Of a stretch of 50,537 bases of DNA, positions 23,732 through 30,323 are shown in pieces. The position numbers and the translations under genes were made by a program. How positions within the stretch are numbered: position 1 is the first letter of the stretch; each line of letters opens with the position of its first letter. Location: NCBI GenBank assembly GCA_946187555.1, contig CAMHQP010000007.1:1-50537 (forward strand), in the 5' to 3' direction. The notes beneath the pieces were generated by a model. It saw nothing but the letters and a program-made list of their open reading frames with translations. It had not been told where the DNA came from and made no database searches. The stretch is from an uncultured Bacteroidales bacterium. GTDB taxonomy: Bacteria > Bacteroidota > Bacteroidia > Bacteroidales > Paludibacteraceae.

Positions 23732-24730
23732 TTATTTAATTGCTTGGTTGGCGGTGATAACAACCATTTGAACAATGTCCTGTACTTTGCATCCGCGGCT
23801 CAGGTCGTTCACCGGAGCGGCGATACCCTGGAGGATCGGACCTACGGCGTCTGCACCGCTGAAGCGCTCTACGAGTTTGTAACCGATATTACCGGCCTGC
23901 AGATCCGGGAAAACAAGCACGTTGGCTTTGCCGGCAACCGGGCTGCCCGGAGCTTTCGTTTTGGCTACGCTATCGATCAGCGCTGCGTCTGCCTGCAACT
24001 CACCATCCAATGCCAGTTCCGGCGCCATCTCTTTGGCCAAACGGGTAGCCTCTGCTACTTTGTCCACCAGTTCGTGTTTCGCGCTACCTTTGGTTGAGAA
24101 GGACAGCATCGCTACGCGCGGTTCGATACCGGCGATAGCACGTGCGGTCTCTGCGGTCGAGATAGCGATCTCTGCGAGCTGCTTGGCATCCGGATTCGGG
24201 TTAACGGCGCAGTCGGCAAAGAGCAGGAAACCGTTCTCGCCAAGTTGCTTAGCCGGCGTGAACATAAGGAACGCACCGCTCACGATCGAGCAACCGGGTT
24301 TGGTCTTGAGGATCTGGAAAGCAGGACGAATGGTGTCTGCCGTCGTACCGCGTGCACCTGCCAACTCACCGTCAGCATCGCCGGCTTTGATCATCAGACA
24401 ACCCAAGTACAGCGGGTCTTGCGCTTTCTTCTTTGCCTCTTCCTCGGTCATACCTTTCGCTTTGCGAAGCTCAAAGAGCAGGTTAGCGTATTCCGGCATC
24501 TTCGGGTCATGGATCGGATCAACGATCTTAGCGTCCTTGATAAACTCGTAGCCCTTCTCTGCAGCCATACCCTTGATCTTTTCCGGATCACCGATCAAAA
24601 TAAGCTGCGCAATCTTGTCTCTAAGCAAGATATTAGCAGCCTCTAACGTACGCGGTTCGTCACCTTCCGGCAACACAATGCGCTGCGGATTAGCCTTCGC
24701 GCGCGCAATCATTTTTTCTAAAATGTCCAT
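23732..24730 (-). CDS. pta: Phosphate acetyltransferase
   Basis: A 332-aa enzyme making acetyl phosphate from acetyl-CoA. The PTA_PTB core is recognisable: RIVLPEGDEPRTLEAA near the N-terminus, GRANIL-like metal-free loops, SFSTKGSA (about residue 232), and PDLQAGNIGYKL late in the chain. It is the short form without the N-terminal DRTGG domain. The start at 24730 is chosen over an upstream in-frame ATG because the product begins MDILEKMI, as in homologues. A promoter at 24770-24800 opens the operon pta-ackA-amylase-UbiA. Confidence 0.95.
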   Translation of the reverse strand: MDILEKMIARAKANPQRIVLPEGDEPRTLEAANILLRDKIAQLILIGDPEKIKGMAAEKGYEFIKDAKIVDPIHDPKMPEYANLLFELRKAKGMTEEEAKKKAQDPLYLGCLMIKAGDADGELAGARGTTADTIRPAFQILKTKPGCSIVSGAFLMFTPAKQLGENGFLLFADCAVNPNPDAKQLAEIAISTAETARAIAGIEPRVAMLSFSTKGSAKHELVDKVAEATRLAKEMAPELALDGELQADAALIDSVAKTKAPGSPVAGKANVLVFPDLQAGNIGYKLVERFSGADAVGPILQGIAAPVNDLSRGCKVQDIVQMVVITANQAIK

Positions 24731-24769
24731 AATATTTTGATGTTTAATTGAATTATCCGAATAACGGCG

Positions 24770-24800
24770 CAAAGATACAAAAAAAAATCAATATATGCAA
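24770..24800 (-). promoter_or_regulatory. Promoter of the pta operon
   Basis: On the minus strand, TTGCATATATTG ends in TTG at 24798-24800 and TATCTTTG lies at 24770-24777, 20 bp apart. Confidence 0.8.
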
Positions 24801-24837
24801 TAGTCACGATAAAAAAGATATTTTTTTTCAAAAATAT

Positions 24838-24868
24838 TTGTTTATGTCAAAAAAAAGTCGTACCTTTG
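24838..24868 (+). promoter_or_regulatory. Promoter of the OmpA-LysM gene
   Basis: TTG at 24838-24840 (TTGTTTATGTC) and TACCTTTG at 24861-24868 are 20 bp apart. Confidence 0.8.
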
Positions 24869-24912
24869 CACGCTGATTTGTGAAAATTTGAAACATTAAC
24901 CTCTTTTCTATT

Positions 24913-26502
24913 ATGAAGAAAAGCTTATTTATAGCATCGCTTCTTTGCTTCTCCATGGTCTTGTTTGCGCAAGAGCAGCAGGAGGAGAGTGCTAAAGGTG
25001 TCCATCCGTATAACGTGCCCGCGGACGGAGAATACTCAAAGGTATATTCTCACTGGTCGCTGGTTCCGCAAATCGGATTCAACATCTTTGACGGAGACTT
25101 TAATTCGGAGATGAAACATGCGATTTCGTATCCGAATGTAGGTGTCGCTTTGGAGTATTCGTTTACTCCTGCCTGGAACTTCGGTGTTGACTACATGTTT
25201 AATCGTTACCACGTGACGGGTGCTTCCGACAAGGCGTGGAATGCCGATGTGCTGTTAAACGGTTATATGCACGAGTTGGGTGCGTACCTCTCGCTGGACT
25301 TGATTAGTCTTTTCTTCCCGAGAGCAAAGAAGAAAGTTGTCGGTATTCAGCCTCTTCTCGGTGTGGGCTACGGATGGTATCGTAACACGGTGATGTACGA
25401 CGATGATGCTCGTGGCCGCACGGCGTATAGCGAGCCGACGAAGATGACTAAGTATTCCGGTGCCTTCTTTATCCGCGCTGGTGTGAATCTTGAGTTCAAC
25501 CTCAACAGAACCTTGGCGCTGGGTGTGCGTGCACAATATAACTATTTCGTGAACGACTATATCGACGGCCGTGGTTACCGTGGTGCTCGTGCCGTTGCGT
25601 CCAAGAATAATGACGGTATCTTTGACATCACGCTGAATATGCGTATTAAGTTTGAGGCCCGTCCTGAGACACACGTTCGTAATATCACCAATGAGGAAGT
25701 ATGGACGCCGATCATACCTGAGCCGCAGTGTGTTCACGACACCGTTATCTATCGTCATGACTCAATCATCGTTCGTGAGAAGTTGGTTGAGCGTCGGGAG
25801 GAAGTGGATAACTCGCAGTACTACTATGTATACTTCGATAACAACGTATCGGATCTGGATGAGAAGGGTCTCGTTACAATCCAGCAGGTGGCTGATCGTC
25901 TGAATGAAGATGAGGAACTCTATGCCGTTGTTACCGGATTCTGTGATAACACGGGTTCGTCGCAACTCAACTATATTCTGGGTGACAAGCGTGCCGCTAA
26001 CGTAATTGAAGAACTGCGTTACGAGTACGGAGTACCTAAGGATCACCTGTATGCAATGGGTCTGGGTAAGGTTGCAGGTCGCGGTAAACAAGCAGCTGCT
26101 TATGGCCCGAACCGTCGTGCACAGATTCGTCTCGTGGACAAGGAGACCTTCGAGCGCCTGAAACAGAACCTCGACGAGAAGAGAGAGATGCGTGTCATCG
26201 ATACCCAGACTATTCCTCTGTCGGAGAGCGCTCGTAAGGCACAGATAAATACCTATAAGAGCCGCAAGCATGAGACCGTTACGGTAGAGAAGGGTACTAC
26301 GCTGACCAAGTTGGCTAGACAGTACTACGATAATATGTACTGCTGGGTATACCTCTATATGGCCAATATCGACCGCATTGAGAATCCGAATACTCTCACC
26401 GAAGGTTCCGTTCTGGAGATTCCGGAATTGACGAAGGAGGAGTTGAAGATTACCAAAGAAGAGAGTCTTGTACTCTATGGTATGTCGCATCAGTTTAAAT
26501 AA
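24913..26502 (+). CDS. OmpA-type outer-membrane protein with LysM domain
   Basis: A 529-aa protein with a signal peptide (about residues 1-20). An N-terminal domain of alternating amphipathic strands (about 45-250) looks like an eight-stranded outer-membrane barrel. Then comes an OmpA/MotB peptidoglycan-binding domain (about 296-412, with FDNNVSDLDEKG and NRRAQIRL). A LysM-like domain (about 452-503) closes the protein. The design gives two contacts to peptidoglycan from one outer-membrane anchor. A tRNA gene follows ten bases after the stop. Confidence 0.88.
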   Translation: MKKSLFIASLLCFSMVLFAQEQQEESAKGVHPYNVPADGEYSKVYSHWSLVPQIGFNIFDGDFNSEMKHAISYPNVGVALEYSFTPAWNFGVDYMFNRYHVTGASDKAWNADVLLNGYMHELGAYLSLDLISLFFPRAKKKVVGIQPLLGVGYGWYRNTVMYDDDARGRTAYSEPTKMTKYSGAFFIRAGVNLEFNLNRTLALGVRAQYNYFVNDYIDGRGYRGARAVASKNNDGIFDITLNMRIKFEARPETHVRNITNEEVWTPIIPEPQCVHDTVIYRHDSIIVREKLVERREEVDNSQYYYVYFDNNVSDLDEKGLVTIQQVADRLNEDEELYAVVTGFCDNTGSSQLNYILGDKRAANVIEELRYEYGVPKDHLYAMGLGKVAGRGKQAAAYGPNRRAQIRLVDKETFERLKQNLDEKREMRVIDTQTIPLSESARKAQINTYKSRKHETVTVEKGTTLTKLARQYYDNMYCWVYLYMANIDRIENPNTLTEGSVLEIPELTKEELKITKEESLVLYGMSHQFK

Positions 26503-26512
26503 CGGATGTGAT

Positions 26513-26587
26513 GGTCCCATAGCTCAGTTGGTTAGTAGCACCTGACTCATAATCAGGGGGTCCTTGGTTCAAGCCCAAGTGGGACCA
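26513..26587 (+). tRNA. tRNA with CAT anticodon (Met or Ile2)
   Basis: A 75-nt cloverleaf: acceptor GGTCCCA/TGGGACC with discriminator A, anticodon stem CCTGA/TCAGG with loop CTCATAA, T arm CTTGG/CCAAG with loop TTCAAGC. The anticodon CAT fits elongator tRNA-Met or, if modified to lysidine, tRNA-Ile2; sequence alone does not decide. CCA is not encoded. The D arm has an unusual C13/T22 mismatch and a loop one base longer than expected. Confidence 0.92.
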
Positions 26588-26589
26588 CA

Positions 26590-26627
26590 GCAGGAGGATA
26601 GTCCCACGACTATTCTCCTGTTACTTT
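26590..26627 (+). terminator. Hairpin after the tRNA, likely terminator
   Basis: AGGAGGATAGTC pairs with GACTATTCTCCT around a CCAC loop, followed by a modest T-rich tract (GTTACTTTT). It may also help trim the tRNA precursor. Confidence 0.6.
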
Positions 26628-26633
26628 TAAAAG

Positions 26634-27689
26634 ATGAAACGTTTGTGGATCATATTAGCGCTTTTGTGTTTCATGGCAAGTGACTCTTGCTATGCCATGA
26701 CATCTGCGCAGAAACGCGCGAAGGCGAAGGCCAAGATGGAGCAGAAACGACAGGTCGCTAAACGCAAAGCGGAGAAGAAGAAAGCGGCGAAGGCTAAGAA
26801 AGCCAAACGCGAACGGATCAAAGAGGGTAAGCCGCTGCTCTACGTCTATTCGTACGATCTGCGGACAGGTGAACCTTTGCCGGCCACGCATATCACGGTG
26901 CAGGAAACGAATGCCCGCCCGAATAAGAAACCGAAAGTGAGCAAGCCGTCGGATAACAAACGTGCGCGTGTACAGCGTGGTTTACCGTCGGGACAATACT
27001 GGGCGGCGGGTGCCAAGATCGGCTATTTTGCATCGGACACCGTGTGGTTTAATCACAAGGAAGACGAGGATATCGTTAAGTTGTATCTCTATCCGGAGAC
27101 GCGCCTGACCTTTACGGTAACGGATTCACTGACGGGACGTCCGGTATCGGCGAATGTGATCGTGCGTAATCATGAGCACCGTAAAGTGATGCAGACCACT
27201 TCGGATAGTTTGCATTCCGTTCTGGCGGTGTTGTTAGACGACCGCATCCCGTTCTATACTGTCGAAGCTACGGCGGTGAATTATTTCCCGTTCCACGATA
27301 CGATTACCGATCCCACGCATTTCGATGGCGTGGTGATGTCGCCGAAGGAGATCAAGTCTTTCGTGCTCCATAATATCTATTTTGCGACGGGCAAGACGCG
27401 TATATTGGACTCGTCTGAACCGGCTCTGAATGAACTATACCGGTTCTTGGTGTCCCGTCCTAACCAGCGGATACGTATTGTCGGTCACACGGACAATATC
27501 GGTTCCGACCGCTCCAATCAAGTGCTGTCTGAAGGCCGATGCCAAGAGGTGCGGCGTGCGATGAAAGAACGCGGCATAGCGCTGGAACGAATAGAGGTTG
27601 AGGGTAGAGGAGAACGCGATCCGATTGTGCCGAACGATAGTGAGGAACATCGTCAGATGAATCGGCGCGTGGAGATAGTCCTTCTATAA
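26634..27689 (+). CDS. OmpA-family protein with basic N-terminal stretch
   Basis: A 351-aa protein with a signal peptide to about residue 21, then a run of Lys/Ala/Arg residues (about 25-60). A middle beta domain (about 65-240) is followed by a C-terminal OmpA/MotB domain (about 245-351) with FATGKTRILDSS, HTDNIG and MNRRVEIVLL. It should bind peptidoglycan through the C-terminal domain, while the basic segment may be surface- or polymer-facing. It is the second OmpA-type gene in a row but not a close copy of the first. The gene ends at a shared terminator with the convergent LptE gene. Confidence 0.85.
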   Translation: MKRLWIILALLCFMASDSCYAMTSAQKRAKAKAKMEQKRQVAKRKAEKKKAAKAKKAKRERIKEGKPLLYVYSYDLRTGEPLPATHITVQETNARPNKKPKVSKPSDNKRARVQRGLPSGQYWAAGAKIGYFASDTVWFNHKEDEDIVKLYLYPETRLTFTVTDSLTGRPVSANVIVRNHEHRKVMQTTSDSLHSVLAVLLDDRIPFYTVEATAVNYFPFHDTITDPTHFDGVVMSPKEIKSFVLHNIYFATGKTRILDSSEPALNELYRFLVSRPNQRIRIVGHTDNIGSDRSNQVLSEGRCQEVRRAMKERGIALERIEVEGRGERDPIVPNDSEEHRQMNRRVEIVLL

Positions 27690-27693
27690 AAAA

Positions 27694-27723
27694 ACACGGT
27701 GGCTTACCATTTAGCCACCGTGT
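27694..27723. terminator. Bidirectional terminator between OmpA and LptE genes
   Basis: ACACGGTGGCT and AGCCACCGTGT form an 11-bp stem. The minus-strand LptE stop codon (27704-27706) lies in the loop and its last codons form one arm. Confidence 0.85.
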
Positions 27724-28234
27724 CGTTGTATATACTTTCCGCAATTTCCGTTACGAGCATATCGCATAACTCGTCTTGCACATCGGTCAACATCTGGTTG
27801 GCATCGAAGGTGCGGTAGGCCGAATAGGTCTTGTCGAACGAGTCTTCGGGATTCACATTATTGGTAAAATGCACTACGACGCGCAGGGTCAGTTTGCTCT
27901 CCGTAGCATAACTGTTGGCGCCGATAGCTCCTTGCGAGAGATCGTAACCGATGATCTCTCCTTCGAGTTCGAGATCACCGCCTTTGCGCAGAATCTGCAG
28001 ACGGGTCTGACGTTGGAACAGATCGCGTATATGCTCCGTGAGGGCGCTGCTGAGGGTCGGGTTGACCATCGGTGCGTTGTTCGGGAAGTCGGCGATAGAG
28101 ATCGAATGCGTGGTCTGATAGTTGATGTTGGCGCCGTTGAACTTATAGCTGATGCTGCAGCCGCACAAGAGAAGTGAGACCGACAATACGATCCCATAAC
28201 CTATAACCTTTAACCTATAACCTTTACAAACCAT
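27704..28234 (-). CDS. lptE: LPS-assembly lipoprotein LptE
   Basis: A 176-aa lipoprotein homologous to Bacteroidota LptE, which plugs LptD in the outer membrane during lipopolysaccharide export. A short basic start, a hydrophobic segment and the lipobox LLCGC form the signal. The mature part contains NAPMVNPTLSSALTEHIRDLF and TLRVVVHFTN, as usual for this family. It follows the sigma-54 activator gene with an 11-bp overlap, a gene order seen in Bacteroidales where secG often follows; secG is absent here. The first codons (3-14) are encoded by a 7-bp repeat array. Confidence 0.85.
   Translation of the reverse strand: MVCKGYRLKVIGYGIVLSVSLLLCGCSISYKFNGANINYQTTHSISIADFPNNAPMVNPTLSSALTEHIRDLFQRQTRLQILRKGGDLELEGEIIGYDLSQGAIGANSYATESKLTLRVVVHFTNNVNPEDSFDKTYSAYRTFDANQMLTDVQDELCDMLVTEIAESIYNDTVAKW
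28193..28227. repeat. 7-bp array at the LptE start, unit CCTATAA
   Basis: CCCATAA, CCTATAA, CCTTTAA, CCTATAA and CCTTTAC. It spans the sigma-54 activator stop codon and the codons of the LptE signal-peptide basic region. Confidence 0.8.
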
Positions 28235-29378
28235 ACTCCTTGATTTTGCGATACAGTGTTCGTTCGGACAGGCCGACTTTCTCCGCTGCTACTTTGCGGT
28301 TACCTCCGGACAACTCGAGTGCCCGTTTGATGCGCTCTTTCTCCCCGTCGTCAATACGGAGGGAATCCTCCTCAACGGGAACAATCTCTTCCTCTTCGCG
28401 CGTGGGCTGCACTTCTTCGGTTTCCCGATAGACGGGAATTCCGGTTTCCCGATGTGACAAGAGGTCTTTGAGTTCCTCGAGATCTTTCTTGTTCTGCATC
28501 ACCATATTATAGAGGATGCCGATTTCGTGCGAGTAGTCTTTACCGCTTTGTTGCGAAGGATTGCGGAGTACGATCTCCTGTCGGTTCTCTTCCTGCGGCA
28601 GGTATCGGCGCAAGGTGTCTGCGCTGATCTGATGATCCATCTCGATGACGGCTATTTGCTCGGCGAGGTTCTTTAGTTGGCGAATGTTGCCGCGCCAGTA
28701 GGAGTTCTGTAGCAGCATCGTCGCTTCCTCGCTGAGCGAGAGCGGCGGCATCTGGTAGCGGTTGCAGAAATCAACGGCGAACTTGCGGAAGAGCAAAGGG
28801 ATATCTTCTTTGCGCTCGCGCAGCGCAGGTACGCGTATTTCTACGGTGTTAAGACGGTAGTACAGGTCTTCGCGAAAACTACCTTCATCGATTGCCTGCC
28901 GCATATTGAGGTTCGTAGCGGCTACTACACGCACATTGGTCTTACGCACTTGGCTGGAACCCATGCGGAGGTATTCGCCGGTCTCCAAAACGCGTAACAG
29001 GCGTACTTGCGTTTGCAGCGGCAGTTCACCCACTTCGTCCAGGAAGAGCGTTCCGCCATCGGCTATCTCGAAATAACCCTTATGTTCGTTTTTGGCATCC
29101 GTGAAGGCACCTTTCTCGTGCCCGAAGAGCTCCGAATCGATTGTTCCTTCGGGAATGGCACCGCAGTTGACGGCAAAATACGGCCCGTGTTTGCGGGCAG
29201 AGTAGGCGTGAATGATCTTCGGGAAATGCTCCTTTCCTACACCGGATTCTCCGGTGATGAGCACACTCAGATCGGTGCGCGCTACCTGTACGGCGACTTC
29301 TATGTTTCTATTGAGTAGCGGACTTTGACCGATGATGCCGAAGCGCTGTTTGATGGCTAATAATTCCTGTTGCGTCAT
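28224..29378 (-). CDS. Sigma-54-dependent activator without receiver domain, GAFTDA variant
   Basis: A 384-aa AAA+ activator of RpoN. It begins directly with the ATPase domain: GESGVGKE (43-50) is Walker A, LFLDE (111-115) Walker B and FREDLYYRLN the sensor region. The RpoN-contact loop reads GAFTDA (90-95) where GAFTGA is expected. A Fis-type helix-turn-helix (about 346-384) binds DNA at the C-terminus. There is no N-terminal regulatory domain. It lies just upstream of LptE in one operon, but Bacteroidales homologues in this place have no known target. Confidence 0.88.
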   Translation of the reverse strand: MTQQELLAIKQRFGIIGQSPLLNRNIEVAVQVARTDLSVLITGESGVGKEHFPKIIHAYSARKHGPYFAVNCGAIPEGTIDSELFGHEKGAFTDAKNEHKGYFEIADGGTLFLDEVGELPLQTQVRLLRVLETGEYLRMGSSQVRKTNVRVVAATNLNMRQAIDEGSFREDLYYRLNTVEIRVPALRERKEDIPLLFRKFAVDFCNRYQMPPLSLSEEATMLLQNSYWRGNIRQLKNLAEQIAVIEMDHQISADTLRRYLPQEENRQEIVLRNPSQQSGKDYSHEIGILYNMVMQNKKDLEELKDLLSHRETGIPVYRETEEVQPTREEEEIVPVEEDSLRIDDGEKERIKRALELSGGNRKVAAEKVGLSERTLYRKIKEYGL

Positions 29379-29401
29379 AATAAACCTGACAAAATGTCAT
29401 G

Positions 29402-29432
29402 CAAAGGTACTACAAAATTTGCATATATGCAA
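29402..29432 (-). promoter_or_regulatory. Promoter of the sigma-54 activator/LptE operon
   Basis: The palindrome TTGCATATATGCAA (29419-29432) gives the minus-strand -33, and TACCTTTG (CAAAGGTA at 29402-29409) the -7, 20 bp apart. Confidence 0.8.
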
Positions 29433-29459
29433 ATAATTCGCGAAAAAAAGCGAATAATC

Positions 29460-29490
29460 TTGTGTATATCAAATAATTTTCGTAATTTTG
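29460..29490 (+). promoter_or_regulatory. Promoter of the Wza-like gene
   Basis: TTGTGTATATC begins at 29460 and TAATTTTG lies at 29483-29490, 20 bp after TTG. It is divergent from the previous promoter but does not share its palindrome. Confidence 0.8.
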
Positions 29491-29508
29491 CACGCTAAAT
29501 TTGATAAA

Positions 29509-30321
29509 ATGACTAAAACTATGCATAAATCAATTAAAATTTTTGCGTTAATGCTGGTAGCCTTCGCGGCTGCGAGTTGTATGACGCAGAAGAAGATGAC
29601 GTACCTGCAAGATGCTAATCCTTCGAAGGAGGATTCGATCAATACGCATTTTGAGGCGCAGAGTGAGACGATTATCCGTTGCGGTGACGCACTGACGATT
29701 TTTGTCTCGGCGCTGGACAAAGAGGCGGTTGCTCCGTATAACCTCCCGGCGGTAGCTTTCACGGCTCCGGGTTCTACGATGGTTCAGACGACCCCGATGT
29801 TGCAATACTATATTGTGGACGAGGCGGGTGACGTGGAATTGCCGGTATTGGGTAAGGTGCACGTAGCCGGCTTGAGACGTCCGGAAGTGGAGCAGCACGT
29901 GGAAGAGTTGTTGTCCAAGCAGGTACTTAATCCGATGGTTCAGGTGAACCTGATCGGCGCGAAGGTATCGGTCATGGGTGAGGTAAATCATCCGATGCAG
30001 GTATCGCTGGGTCGTGGTCGTCTGACGATTCTGGAAGCGCTGGCAGCAGCCGGTGATCTGACTCCTTACGGACGTCGTGACAATGTGCTGGTGACCCGTG
30101 AGGTAGAGGGCAAAATCGAGATGGCGCGTATCGATCTGCGTAGCGCAGACCTGCTCAAGTCGCCGTACTATTTCCTGCAGCAGAACGATGTGGTGTATGT
30201 TTCGCCGAACCAAGTGCGCGTAGTGAACAGTGCCAACGCGGGGCTGTGGTTGAGTACCGTTTCGACGATTGCCAGTGCCGCCACCGTCATCGTAACAGTT
30301 ATTAACGCAACGAAAAAGTGA
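29509..30321 (+). CDS. Polysaccharide export lipoprotein (Wza-like)
   Basis: A 270-aa lipoprotein with lipobox AASC near residue 26, then a polysaccharide-export domain (PES, with RCGDALTIFVSALD at about 60) and an SLBB-type segment (about 150-230). Members form the outer-membrane channel for exopolysaccharide or capsule. The short length (no long C-terminal helix region) is usual in Bacteroidota. ATGs at 29509 and 29521 are both possible. The BY-kinase gene follows within a few bases, as expected for a Wza-Wzc pair. Confidence 0.85.
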   Translation: MTKTMHKSIKIFALMLVAFAAASCMTQKKMTYLQDANPSKEDSINTHFEAQSETIIRCGDALTIFVSALDKEAVAPYNLPAVAFTAPGSTMVQTTPMLQYYIVDEAGDVELPVLGKVHVAGLRRPEVEQHVEELLSKQVLNPMVQVNLIGAKVSVMGEVNHPMQVSLGRGRLTILEALAAAGDLTPYGRRDNVLVTREVEGKIEMARIDLRSADLLKSPYYFLQQNDVVYVSPNQVRVVNSANAGLWLSTVSTIASAATVIVTVINATKK

Positions 30322-30323
30322 TT

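Noticed and set aside
29488..29508. Upstream TTG start for the Wza-like gene
   Set aside because: It falls inside the -7 element, so it would not be transcribed.
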